A stretch of DNA of 62,713 bases from Lachnospiraceae bacterium (GTDB lineage Bacteria; Bacillota; Clostridia; Lachnospirales; Bianqueaceae): positions 1-62,713 of the forward strand of contig JAAWDX010000008.1 of assembly GCA_022794035.1 (NCBI GenBank). The letters are read 5' to 3'. Below are positions 25,902 to 33,910 of the stretch, piece by piece. Under the pieces are notes generated by a model. That model was not told the origin of the DNA. It ran no database searches and saw only the letters and a list, made by a program, of their open reading frames with translations. Positions within the stretch are counted from its first letter, which is position 1. Each line of letters starts with the position of its first letter. The translations under genes were made by a program, and so were the position numbers.

Positions 25902-27260
25902 TTATTTTAAAATATCTGTCAAATCATACAGCCGCTGGTTGGTCGCCAGCACGATCACCTTATCGCCAACCATGATCATATCCTCACCATCCGGGATAAT
26001 GGTCTTACGTCCGCGAATGATCCCCACAATCAGGATATTGGATTTTAATTCTAAATATTTAAACGGAATCTGCGCCTTTTTAAAGCCGCGCTTGGCAATA
26101 AACTCCAGCGCCTCCGCCTTGCCGTCCATCATTTTATACAGTGTTTCCACATTGCTGCCCATGGAGTTCTCCAGCGCTCTGGCATAGCGTACTACCAAAT
26201 TCGAGATCAGCTCCTTTGGCGAAATAATGCTGTCAAGCCCCAGCTTTTGCGCCATCAGCATAAACTCATTGCGATCCACCTTGGTCAGCGCCTTCGGAAC
26301 CCCCTGCGACGCTGCAAAAATAGACATCAGAATATTTTCCTCATCCATGCCGGTAAGGGAGATGAACGCATCTGTAGATAAGAGCCCCTCCTCCCGCAGA
26401 ATTTCCTGCTTGGCTCCGTCGCCGTTGATGATAACGGCCTTTGGCAGCGCCTCGCAAAGCTCCCGGCAGCGCTGGCGGTCCTTTTCAATGATCTTAACCG
26501 AAGCGCCAATCTCGATCAGCATACGCCCCAGATGATATGCGGTCCGGCTGCCGCCCAAAACCATGACGCTGCGCGAGCCTTTTTGCAGATATCCCCATGC
26601 ACGCAGCAATTTATCAATCTCCGAAGGCGTCGCCGTCAGGTTGATTTCATCTCCGCTTTGCAGCACAAAATTACCATCCGGAATAAACACCTCTTCTCCT
26701 CTGCGCACCGCGCAGATCAGGAACTTGGCCTTGTACTGCGCACGCAGCGTACTGAGGCTGATCCCATCCAATGGTGAATCCTCCCGCAGCCGCAGCTCAA
26801 TCATCTCAAAATTTCTTCTAGAAAAATACTCTGTTTTGACCCCAGCCGGCAATTTCAGCAGACTAAGCAGCTCTTCCGCCGCAATCTGCTCCGGATTGAT
26901 AATCATGGAAATTCCCAGCTGCTGCTTCATAAAGGCCAGACTGCGCCCTCTATAGCTAGGTGCACTGATGCGGGCCACCGTATGCTTAGCCCCCATGCGC
27001 TTAGCTAAAAAGCAGCTTACCATATTCAGCTCGTCCGAAGGGGTAAGCGCCAGAAAAAGCTCCGCCATCTCCGTATTGGCTTCCTCCAGCGTTTCACAAT
27101 CAATACCGCTTCCGCACACGGCCATCACATCATGTACATTTGTAACATCTGCGATCACCTCGGGATTCACATCCAGCACCGTTACATCGTGTCCCTCCGC
27201 AACGAGACTCGCCAAAATCGTTGAACCGATCTTTCCACAGCCAACAATAATAATATTCAT
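25902..27260 (-). CDS. trkA: Trk potassium uptake regulator TrkA
   Basis: A 452-residue peripheral membrane protein with two RCK halves. The first NAD-binding motif is MNIIIVGCGKIGSTILA; the second half begins near SVMVLGGSRTAYHLGRM, where the nucleotide loop is less canonical. Each half is followed by a TrkA-C domain. It gates TrkH in response to nucleotides, and TrkA-C domains of Firmicutes can also bind c-di-AMP. A c-di-AMP receptor gene lies 5 kb away. It starts the trkA-trkH operon, divergent from the gene at 27903, with the repeat element copy B in between. Confidence 0.92.
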   Translation of the reverse strand: MNIIIVGCGKIGSTILASLVAEGHDVTVLDVNPEVIADVTNVHDVMAVCGSGIDCETLEEANTEMAELFLALTPSDELNMVSCFLAKRMGAKHTVARISAPSYRGRSLAFMKQQLGISMIINPEQIAAEELLSLLKLPAGVKTEYFSRRNFEMIELRLREDSPLDGISLSTLRAQYKAKFLICAVRRGEEVFIPDGNFVLQSGDEINLTATPSEIDKLLRAWGYLQKGSRSVMVLGGSRTAYHLGRMLIEIGASVKIIEKDRQRCRELCEALPKAVIINGDGAKQEILREEGLLSTDAFISLTGMDEENILMSIFAASQGVPKALTKVDRNEFMLMAQKLGLDSIISPKELISNLVVRYARALENSMGSNVETLYKMMDGKAEALEFIAKRGFKKAQIPFKYLELKSNILIVGIIRGRKTIIPDGEDMIMVGDKVIVLATNQRLYDLTDILK

Positions 27261-27430
27261 AAAGCACCTATTCCTCGATTTATCTTTTGTATATCCAATA
27301 TAAAAATCGCCCTGATTTTCTCTTTTGTCGGGCTTTACTGATCATACCGCATCTTCCTCGAATTTGCAAGAAAAAGCTCACAAAGTACAAGCTAAGGATC
27401 GCCGAGGCATCCGCGCCGCCTAGTTTGGGT

Positions 27431-27725
27431 TCCTCCGCTGTTTTTGATCCTTCTGCCGGTTTTGACTCTTCAGTCGGCTTCAACACTTCAGCCAATTTCG
27501 ACTCCTCCGCCAATTTCGACTCTTCAGCCGCCACTGGCGGAACTGGACGATATAGCTGAATTTTTTCCACCGTGTATAGCGGAACTCCTATAAAATAGCT
27601 GAAAAATACCCGTTAGCAAGCTTCACCAGCAGAACAATGGCGGAAAAAATTCCACCATTGTTCTGCCACTCTTGATAGATGGTGGAAATATTTCCTCCAT
27701 TTTCTAATTTTTGTAAATCCTGACG
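27431..27725 (+). repeat. Interspersed hairpin repeat, copy B (295 bp)
   Basis: Six head-to-tail 18-bp units fill 27431-27538, all of the form xxYTYMGCC-xATTTCGAC. The last runs into a hairpin CCGCC-ACT-GGCGG at 27528-27540. A core with GACGATATAGCTGA follows, and then a 29-bp stretch (27595-27623) that is identical in copy C. The main hairpin pairs 27629-27645 with 27650-27666 (16 of 17 pairs). A second near-palindrome, ATGGTGGAAATATTTCC, follows at 27680-27701, and the element ends AAATCCTGACG at 27725. It lies between trkA and the gene at 27903. On the minus strand the 18-bp array gives a fake hexapeptide-repeat frame. Confidence 0.8.
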
Positions 27726-27838
27726 CAGAGCACGCGCTTACTGAATCCCGATCTGATAAGAGAGTCGCACCAATTCTCCACTCACCCAGCTTCTCTATAT
27801 GTCAAAGGGACGAAGCTCGGCCCGACCGCCTTCATTCC

Positions 27839-27867
27839 TTGACAAATCCCTCCTGCTCTTATATAGT
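27839..27867 (+). promoter_or_regulatory. Sigma-A promoter of the gene at 27903
   Basis: TTGACA at 27839-27844 and TATAGT at 27862-27867 are separated by exactly 17 bp. The ATG at 27903 follows 35 bp later with AAGGAGG in front. The rest of the 27726-27838 stretch shows nothing else. Confidence 0.8.
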
Positions 27868-27902
27868 AAAAGTAACAACAACCGCACAAGGAGGACCTTT
27901 CC

Positions 27903-28379
27903 ATGAGCGCTATTTTTGACTCTATCAAAGATTTTTTCGCCGCAGTCAGCCGGTATCTCGAGATTTCCGGGGCCCTTTACGGCACCCTCGTCCTCATCGC
28001 CCTCGTCCTTCTTTTCATTCTGCTTAAAAAAATAGGTCGCCGCCTCTTCCGTCCCATCAAAACTGCGCGCATGCAGCTCGTCATGATCGACCAAAACAAC
28101 GGCGAAGCCGCGCGCAACATCAAGCTGGTCCCCGGTCAGACCACCTCGCGTCTCACCAGCTCTATGGGACGTTCCATCATCGGCGACACCTATCTCACTT
28201 TCTACCTGCTCGACCGAAACAACAAGCCCATCCGCCTCAAAACCCCTTCGCAAAACATCAGCCAAATGAAGGAAGGCGATCTTTGCAGTGTCACCTATCA
28301 GGGCGAGAATCTAATCTCCTATCAAAAAACCGGCTCGATCCATGATGAGGACCAGAAACCGGTTCACTTTCAGTCATAA
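27903..28379 (+). CDS. Small membrane-anchored protein, DUF2500-like
   Basis: A 158-residue protein with one strong N-terminal membrane helix (about residues 23-42) followed by basic residues, so most of it is cytoplasmic. The C-terminal part, YLTFYLLDRNNKPIRL to EGDLCSVTYQGENLISYQK, resembles the beta-rich DUF2500 fold, but I would call this only a similarity. It has a clear sigma-A promoter and AAGGAGG site. It converges with the DUF362 gene with one base between the stop codons; its terminator appears to lie inside that gene (28488-28517). Function unknown. Confidence 0.75.
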   Translation: MSAIFDSIKDFFAAVSRYLEISGALYGTLVLIALVLLFILLKKIGRRLFRPIKTARMQLVMIDQNNGEAARNIKLVPGQTTSRLTSSMGRSIIGDTYLTFYLLDRNNKPIRLKTPSQNISQMKEGDLCSVTYQGENLISYQKTGSIHDEDQKPVHFQS

Positions 28380-28380
28380 C

Positions 28381-29535
28381 CTAAATTCGATTCGCAAGCC
28401 TAAACACCCACGACTCCTTCACATGCACCGCGCTCTGCGGACAAAGCTCCTGACAGCAAAAGCAGCGAATACAATTCCGATAATCCACCACCGGTTTTCT
28501 CAGCCGGTGGTTTTTTTCTCCCTCGCGGCGCTGCTTCATCACAATCACCTTCGCCGGGCAATTCGCCGCACAATCCCCGCAGCCCACGCACTGTGCCAGA
28601 TCAAAGCGCACCTTAGGCCGCAGCAGCTTCATGCCAACCTTCGGCAAAAACCCCCCCTGTGACAGATCCGTATGGATATGCTCCGGCATGCGAAAATCCC
28701 GAACCACAAACTCCTCCGGCGCATCCCCCTTCGTCTGCACGGCGCAAGGCGCCAACCCCCTCGCGGCAGCCGCCTTCAACGTCGGCACCTGCTGCTCGCC
28801 AAGGCCGATCAGCCCTGCCGCCACGATGTCCAGCTCATAAGGACTCGCCGATGCCAGTACAGCGCCGATCTTACGCGGCGATCCACTGGTCGGCCCATCG
28901 CCCTCCATGCCCATCACCGCATCCATAAACGATAACACAGGCCGCTTTGCCTCACAGATATCGATCAGCGCATCGGCAAAGTCGTCCATTTTCGGCATGC
29001 GCACATGGTATTCTGCTTTCATCGTGCCGGGGACCGTGCCAAACATATTTTTCACCGCACCGGTATAGGTCATCATCCCATGTGTCTTTAGCTTGCACAC
29101 AGAGATCACCTGATCCGCTTCCTGGCTCATAGCCGTTACGGTGAGATTCTTAAGCATTTTTCCGGCCACGCCGGAAAGCTGAACGCTATTGGTATTGAGG
29201 CTCAGCTCTGCGCCGCTCTCTTCGGCCGCCTGCTGCATGCCGGTGATTTTATAAATCCGGCGCAGCATGGCTGCGTTGAACGGGCCTCCGGGACTATCGC
29301 CAATGATCACGCGGCATCCATAGGCCTTGAGCCGCCTGGCAAGCGCCGCTACAAAGGCGGGGTGCGTCGTGGCCGCCTGCTCGGGCCCCTTGCCCATGAC
29401 CAGGTTAACCTTGAGCAGCACGGTCTCCCCCTGCTTAATATAGGGACCGAGCCCGCCTATATCCTCTATGGCCGCTGTGAGCGCCTGCTCCAGCGCCTCT
29501 GTCTGATAGCTTTCACATCGATGAATGGTGACCAT
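28381..29535 (-). CDS. DUF362 protein with two [4Fe-4S] clusters
   Basis: A 384-residue protein. The N-terminal DUF362 domain holds VLLKVNLVMGKGPE, IGDSPGG and CKLKTHGMMTYTGAVKNMFG. The C-terminus has two ferredoxin-type cluster motifs, CVGCGDCAANCPAK and CIRCFCCQELCPQS. This family is common in anaerobes and is thought to be redox-active, but the reaction is not known. I start at ATG 29535 (MVTIHRCESYQ), inside the end of trmN6; GGAGG lies 12 bases upstream, and ATG 29544 is a closer but poorer spaced choice. The overlap with trmN6 suggests coupling. Confidence 0.83.
   Translation of the reverse strand: MVTIHRCESYQTEALEQALTAAIEDIGGLGPYIKQGETVLLKVNLVMGKGPEQAATTHPAFVAALARRLKAYGCRVIIGDSPGGPFNAAMLRRIYKITGMQQAAEESGAELSLNTNSVQLSGVAGKMLKNLTVTAMSQEADQVISVCKLKTHGMMTYTGAVKNMFGTVPGTMKAEYHVRMPKMDDFADALIDICEAKRPVLSFMDAVMGMEGDGPTSGSPRKIGAVLASASPYELDIVAAGLIGLGEQQVPTLKAAAARGLAPCAVQTKGDAPEEFVVRDFRMPEHIHTDLSQGGFLPKVGMKLLRPKVRFDLAQCVGCGDCAANCPAKVIVMKQRREGEKNHRLRKPVVDYRNCIRCFCCQELCPQSAVHVKESWVFRLANRI
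28488..28517 (+). terminator. Plus-strand terminator inside the DUF362 gene
   Basis: CCACCGG (28488-28494) pairs with CCGGTGG (28504-28510), followed by seven T residues (28511-28517). It is a textbook intrinsic terminator for the plus strand, 108 bp after the stop of the gene ending at 28379, but it lies within the coding region of the opposite DUF362 gene. Confidence 0.75.
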
Positions 29536-30250
29536 CCTGACCATATACCTCCAGCATTTGTTTTGTATAAACCCCCGGCGCTGCATAGGTGATCAGCGGC
29601 GGCTGCACGCGCAGCTCCGTCCCTCCTTGCAGGACCGCTTCTATGAGCACCTGCGTCGGCTCCTTATCAATATATGGATGCACCATTTGCAGGCGTTTCG
29701 GCTCTAATGATACGCGCCGCAGCTCGCTGAAAATCTCGCTCAGGCGCTGTGGGCGGTGCACCATATACAGCCGCCCCCTGCTGGGCAGCAAATAGGCGGC
29801 GGCCTCGACGACATCGCGCAGCGTACAGCAGATCTCATGCCGCGCGATCTGCACTGCCTCCGCTTGGCTGGTCAGCCCGTGCTCCGCCTTCATATACGGC
29901 GGATTGACCGTGACCGCCTGAAAGCTCTGCGGCTGAAAAAGCTGCCTCACGCAGCGCACATCGCCCTGCTGCACCTGCACCCGGTCCTCAATCTGATTGA
30001 GCCGCATACTGCGCTCTGCCAGCGCCGCCATCTCAGGCTGCAGCTCCAGCGCTGTATACTGCGCTTTAGGGTAGCGCGCCAGCATCAAAATCGGCACAAC
30101 ACCGCTGCCGCTGCACATATCCATCACGGTCTCTCCCGGCTTTGCCTTGGCAAAATCAGCCAGCAGCACCGCATCCGTGCCAAAACAAAAGCGGTCCGGA
30201 TCCTGAATGATCCGGTAGCCGCCTCGCTGTAATTCATCGATTCGCTCCAT
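29513..30250 (-). CDS. trmN6: tRNA1(Val) adenine-37 N6-methyltransferase family
   Basis: A 245-residue SAM-dependent methyltransferase. The SAM site is MDMCSGSGVVPILM and the catalytic motif is NPPY in VTVNPPYMKAEHG, typical of N6-adenine methylation. It is the YfiC/YabB family; the Escherichia coli member modifies A37 of tRNA-Val. Gene order with ricT, holB, darA and tmk matches the Bacillus subtilis chromosome, where the homologue is yabB. It starts 12 bp after ricT and its end overlaps the DUF362 start. Confidence 0.85.
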   Translation of the reverse strand: MERIDELQRGGYRIIQDPDRFCFGTDAVLLADFAKAKPGETVMDMCSGSGVVPILMLARYPKAQYTALELQPEMAALAERSMRLNQIEDRVQVQQGDVRCVRQLFQPQSFQAVTVNPPYMKAEHGLTSQAEAVQIARHEICCTLRDVVEAAAYLLPSRGRLYMVHRPQRLSEIFSELRRVSLEPKRLQMVHPYIDKEPTQVLIEAVLQGGTELRVQPPLITYAAPGVYTKQMLEVYGQDGHHSSM

Positions 30251-30262
30251 ATCCGCGCCCTT

Positions 30263-31156
30263 TTAAAATTCCTTTTCCAGCTCCTTAAGCTGCTTTTGGT
30301 CCTCTTTATCCATATATTCCTGATTTTGCCGGCGGTTTCTGCGCTTTTTGACAATCTTAATCTCATCCAAAGGAAACTCCGTAATAAGCACATCGCCCTT
30401 CTCCTGTGTGACGCCCACCTTGATCAGCTGACGCAGCACATTCACATGCAGTACCTCGCCCTCGCCGCTCGGCGTCTCCACCAGATCGCCCTCATCCGGC
30501 AGCTTTTTATTCAGCTCCTCATAGGTGCTCTCCTCATATTTTAAGCAGCACATCAAACGGCCGCAGGTTCCTGAGATCTTAGTCGGATTCAGAGACAGGT
30601 TCTGATCCTTCGCCATCTTAATCGACACCGGCGCAAAATCCGAAAGGAAGGATGCGCAGCAATACGGCCGGCCGCAGATTCCAATGCCTCCACCCATCTT
30701 CGTCTCATCACGCACTCCAATCTGCCGCAGCTCGATCCGCGTCCTAAACAGCGCCGCTAGATCCTTAACCAGCTCTCGAAAATCAACGCGTCCATCCGCT
30801 GTAAAATAAAACAAAATTTTATTGCCGTCAAAGGTGTACTCCACCTCTACCAAATTCATATCCAGATGGTGTGCCTTGATCTTCTCCAGACAAATATCAA
30901 AGGCCTCCTTCTCGGCCGCCATATTCTTGGCATAGATCTCTTTATCCTTCTCCGTCGCCTTTCGCAGCACATTCCGAAGAGGTGCCACAATATCCTCTTC
31001 CGCCGCCAGGCGCGGCTCCGTCACCACCAACCCGTACTCAATCCCGCGCATCGTCTCCACGATCACATACTCGCCCTTCTGAATGCGGTATGCACCCGGG
31101 TTAAAATAATAAATCCTGCCTGCGTGCCGAAAGCGCACTCCTATTACCGTAGTCAA
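30263..31156 (-). CDS. ricT: Regulatory iron-sulfur-containing complex subunit RicT (PSP1 domain)
   Basis: A 297-residue PSP1-domain protein, YaaT/RicT. In Bacillus it forms the Y-complex with RicA and RicF, which binds [4Fe-4S] clusters and directs RNase Y cleavage of selected mRNAs. The conserved cysteine region is visible: GGGIGICGRPYCCASFL and GTCGRLMCCLKYE. The last 30 residues are highly charged. It lies between holB (10 bp) and trmN6 (12 bp), as in Firmicutes generally. The partners are not in this window. Confidence 0.92.
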   Translation of the reverse strand: MTTVIGVRFRHAGRIYYFNPGAYRIQKGEYVIVETMRGIEYGLVVTEPRLAAEEDIVAPLRNVLRKATEKDKEIYAKNMAAEKEAFDICLEKIKAHHLDMNLVEVEYTFDGNKILFYFTADGRVDFRELVKDLAALFRTRIELRQIGVRDETKMGGGIGICGRPYCCASFLSDFAPVSIKMAKDQNLSLNPTKISGTCGRLMCCLKYEESTYEELNKKLPDEGDLVETPSGEGEVLHVNVLRQLIKVGVTQEKGDVLITEFPLDEIKIVKKRRNRRQNQEYMDKEDQKQLKELEKEF

Positions 31157-31166
31157 AATAATCCTC

Positions 31167-32180
31167 CTACTTTAAAATCATCAATAAGCAATCGATGGCT
31201 AGTGCCGGATTGGCATTCGCCTTTAGCTTTTTATCAATATCCAATATCGTCTCCACGATTTGAATGAGTTTTTCACTTGAATAGTAAGCGGCTAAGCCGC
31301 AAATGGTTCTTGTCTGGTCGCTGCACAGAAGCCTCCCAGGCTCGCCCGTCTCCTGATAGACCAAGATATCGCGGTACCAGACAAGCATAAACGAAAACAG
31401 CTTGTCCTGCGCTGACTTATATTTTTCCCATAGCTGCTGCCCGCGCATCACTTCCAGCTGAGAAGCCTCTGGAATACGCGCTAAAAAATCAAATACCGCG
31501 CGCCGGATCTCTTCAAATTCTTCATTTTCACACAGCTGCAGAGCCTGCCCCGGCGCCCCCTGCGCAAACGCGGCCGCCATATTGGCTTTTTCCTTTGGTA
31601 TGCCCCGCTTTTGCAGCCAGTCTCCGATCAGCGCCTGATTGAGCGGCTGCAGACTAATCCTTACGCAGCGAGATAAAACTGTCGGCAAAAAAGAGGTGCT
31701 GCTTTCTGCCAGCAATACGATAATACCGTACGTCGGCGGCTCCTCCAGCGTCTTGAGCATTGCATTTTGCGCCTCTATGGTCAGCTTATCCGCTGCCTCT
31801 ATGATGTATACCTTTCGCAGGCTATCATATGGACAAATATTGATATCTTTGATCAGCTCTTCCCGAATCTGCTTAACTGAAATGCTGTTTTTATCCTCTG
31901 CCGGCGCAATCCTCTTTACATCCGGATGATTATGATGATCAAAGCTGCGACAGGCCGCACAGCTTCCGCAGCTTTCGCCATCCTCACTTCTGTGCTGACA
32001 AAGCAGCGCTTTGACAAATGCATCGGTGAGCGTCTTTTTTCCTATGCCGCGAATACCCTCCAGCAGGTATGCATGCCCCAGCTGGCCGCTCGCAGTCGCC
32101 GCCTTTAAATGAGCCTTCGGCCCTTCATGTCCCAATATAGCAGAAAAAGAGGCTCCCTCTCTGCTCAATTGATCAGCCAT
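31167..32180 (-). CDS. holB: DNA polymerase III delta' subunit
   Basis: A 337-residue clamp-loader subunit of the AAA+ type. The P-loop GIRGIGKKTL is weakly canonical, as in delta' proteins. A zinc-binding CGSCAAC follows, and the conserved SRC motif appears in VLSRCVRISL. The region EDKNSISVKQIREEL is typical. AAAGGAGGGGCTCCC precedes ATG 32180. It lies 21 bp after darA; the yaaR gene that sits between them in Bacillus is absent. Confidence 0.93.
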   Translation of the reverse strand: MADQLSREGASFSAILGHEGPKAHLKAATASGQLGHAYLLEGIRGIGKKTLTDAFVKALLCQHRSEDGESCGSCAACRSFDHHNHPDVKRIAPAEDKNSISVKQIREELIKDINICPYDSLRKVYIIEAADKLTIEAQNAMLKTLEEPPTYGIIVLLAESSTSFLPTVLSRCVRISLQPLNQALIGDWLQKRGIPKEKANMAAAFAQGAPGQALQLCENEEFEEIRRAVFDFLARIPEASQLEVMRGQQLWEKYKSAQDKLFSFMLVWYRDILVYQETGEPGRLLCSDQTRTICGLAAYYSSEKLIQIVETILDIDKKLKANANPALAIDCLLMILK

Positions 32181-32201
32181 CGGGAGCCCCTCCTTTTAGA
32201 A

Positions 32202-32531
32202 TCAGAATTTGTGGAACTGTTCAACATCAACTACAAATACCGTTGCGCCGCCGGCCGTTACTTCAATCGGATACGGAACATATCCTTCTGCGGTTGTCGT
32301 ATAGGGTTGATTGGCAATGGTCATCTGCTTGACCGTCTGGCACTTCTCGTGAATGATCTGCAAAACCTGATCCAGCTTATCAGCCTCTACACCGACCAAG
32401 ATCGTTGTATTGCCGACACGAAGGAATCCTCCTGTACTGGCCAACTTGGTTACCTGGAAATTATTCCGGTTTAACGCTGTGGTAAGTTTCTGAGCATCCT
32501 CGTCATGAATGATCGCTAATACAAGTTTCAT
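32202..32531 (-). CDS. darA: Cyclic-di-AMP receptor (DarA/PstA family)
   Basis: A 109-residue PII-like protein (DUF970 family, YaaQ). It forms trimers that bind c-di-AMP between subunits. Family features are the start MKLVLAIIHDEDA, TGGFLRVGNTTILVGV and the C-terminal VFVVDVEQFHKF. It lies between tmk (46 bp) and holB. The downstream target of DarA is unknown in general; K+ transport (trkAH, 5 kb away) is a common output of c-di-AMP, but a link here is only suggestive. Confidence 0.95.
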   Translation of the reverse strand: MKLVLAIIHDEDAQKLTTALNRNNFQVTKLASTGGFLRVGNTTILVGVEADKLDQVLQIIHEKCQTVKQMTIANQPYTTTAEGYVPYPIEVTAGGATVFVVDVEQFHKF

Positions 32532-32577
32532 TTTGATTCCTCCTTATAAAATAAAGGTGATATATATTTAGAATCGC

Positions 32578-33207
32578 TCACGATCTGGCCTCTGCCAGTT
32601 TCTGTACGCGTTTCAAAATATCTTGATGCACTGCCTGCGGATCCCTTGCCCCATCAATCAATACGATTCGCTCGGGATACCGATGTGCCAATGTCAGATA
32701 CCCTTCATTAACCCTGCGATGAAACGCCTCCTGCTGCTGCTCCATCCGGTCCAGGCTTCCCTTTTGCTTTTTCTTTCTGCGAAGCCCTTCTTCATAATCA
32801 ATATATATCATAAATGTTGCATCCGGCTGCAGGCCGCCGGTCGCAAACCGGTTAATCGCCTCAATGGTTTCAATGGTCATACCGCGTCCGATCCCCTGGT
32901 AGACCAAGCTGGAATCCAAAAAACGATCTAATAGTACGATGCTGCCTTTTTCCATGGCCGGCTTGATCTTCTCTGCCACATGCTGCGCTCGGGAGGCCGC
33001 ATATAGCAGCGCTTCAGTCATCTGATCCATCTCAGCATACTGCGGATCCAAAATTACACCGCGAATCGCCTCGCCAATAGCAGTACCGCCGGGCTCTCTG
33101 CTTCTGACCACTGGATAGCCTCGTTCCAAAAGAGCCTGCTCCAGCATATCCATCTGCATCGTCTTGCCAGAACCATCCGGCCCCTCCAGCGTAATCAGTA
33201 AACCCAT
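32578..33207 (-). CDS. tmk: Thymidylate kinase
   Basis: A 209-residue kinase that phosphorylates dTMP to dTDP. The P-loop is LEGPDGSGKTMQMDML, the DRx-type motif is SREPGGTAIGEAIR, and the substrate site includes LLDRFLDSSLVYQG. Length is usual. It is the first gene of the minus-strand cluster tmk-darA-holB-ricT-trmN6 and is divergent from the gene at 33460, so its promoter lies in 33208-33459. Confidence 0.95.
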   Translation of the reverse strand: MGLLITLEGPDGSGKTMQMDMLEQALLERGYPVVRSREPGGTAIGEAIRGVILDPQYAEMDQMTEALLYAASRAQHVAEKIKPAMEKGSIVLLDRFLDSSLVYQGIGRGMTIETIEAINRFATGGLQPDATFMIYIDYEEGLRRKKKQKGSLDRMEQQQEAFHRRVNEGYLTLAHRYPERIVLIDGARDPQAVHQDILKRVQKLAEARS

Positions 33208-33459
33208 TGTTTCACTACCTCACGAACTGCTTTAATGTTAAATTGCCTTGTCGCCTTTATTATATCATAGGTGATTGTGTTTTTCAAGCAAAACCCTTTT
33301 CGGCCTGAGGCGTCCGCGTTACTCCATTTACGCTCCACTTGTAATACTTCTGTAATATTTTTTTATATTTTATTCATATTTCAGCGCGGAATCCATAATA
33401 TTTTTATGCTATTATACAGCAGTTTAATGTATCATTTATTTTGTTTAGGAGGAAAGACC

Positions 33460-33852
33460 ATGGTTCAGCAGTTTCGCGAAAATTTTCAAAAATGCCTCAG
33501 CATCTATCGTCAAGAAATCGCTTCTAACGCCTTTCTTCTGTCTCTGATCGGCCCGTTTTACGGGCTTTGCGATTACAATGTATACGAAGGCTGGAAGCTT
33601 TCAAGCGATATGCGCTATTTCGAAGCCTCCAATCTCATATATGCTTTAAAAAATACGGAGGGACTGCCTGCCGATCTCGTTGAATTAGCCGACGACTTTA
33701 AAGAGCAGGGGTATGAAATTAACAGCAGTCCTGATTTTGCAGAAGAGACAGTCAAGGAGCAGATTAAATTTATTTATACGATTTTACGAGGCGAAGCCAT
33801 TATCACGCCTGATGCTCCTGCTTCTACTGAAGAAAATGACACACAGGCATAA
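33460..33852 (+). CDS. Hypothetical protein, 130 aa
   Basis: I do not recognise this protein. It starts MVQQFRENFQKCLSIYRQEI at an ATG with AGGAGG eight bases upstream, and it is followed by a strong terminator, so it is very likely real and monocistronic. It is predicted mostly alpha-helical, with an aromatic middle (GPFYGLCDYNVYEGWKL) and an acidic tail (EENDTQA). No signal peptide and no membrane helix are obvious. Earlier in-frame codons back to 33271 lack a ribosome site. It is divergent from tmk. Confidence 0.75.
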   Translation: MVQQFRENFQKCLSIYRQEIASNAFLLSLIGPFYGLCDYNVYEGWKLSSDMRYFEASNLIYALKNTEGLPADLVELADDFKEQGYEINSSPDFAEETVKEQIKFIYTILRGEAIITPDAPASTEENDTQA

Positions 33853-33854
33853 AG

Positions 33855-33910
33855 AATTGCTTCCAAAAGTTAGCATGGTTATCATCGCTTTTGGAAGCAA
33901 TTTTTATTTT
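33855..33910. terminator. Bidirectional terminator
   Basis: A perfect 15-bp inverted repeat, AATTGCTTCCAAAAG at 33855-33869 and CTTTTGGAAGCAATT at 33888-33902, followed on the plus strand by TTTATTTT and on the minus strand by TTCTTTA. It separates the convergent genes ending at 33852 and 33909. Confidence 0.85.

Noticed and set aside
27280..27570. A 96-codon frame with EESKLAE-like peptide repeats
   Set aside because: The repeats come from the 18-bp DNA array of repeat copy B, and there is no ribosome site.
27431..27725. CRISPR array as an explanation of the tandem units
   Set aside because: The 18-bp units are head to tail without spacers and vary; no cas gene is present.
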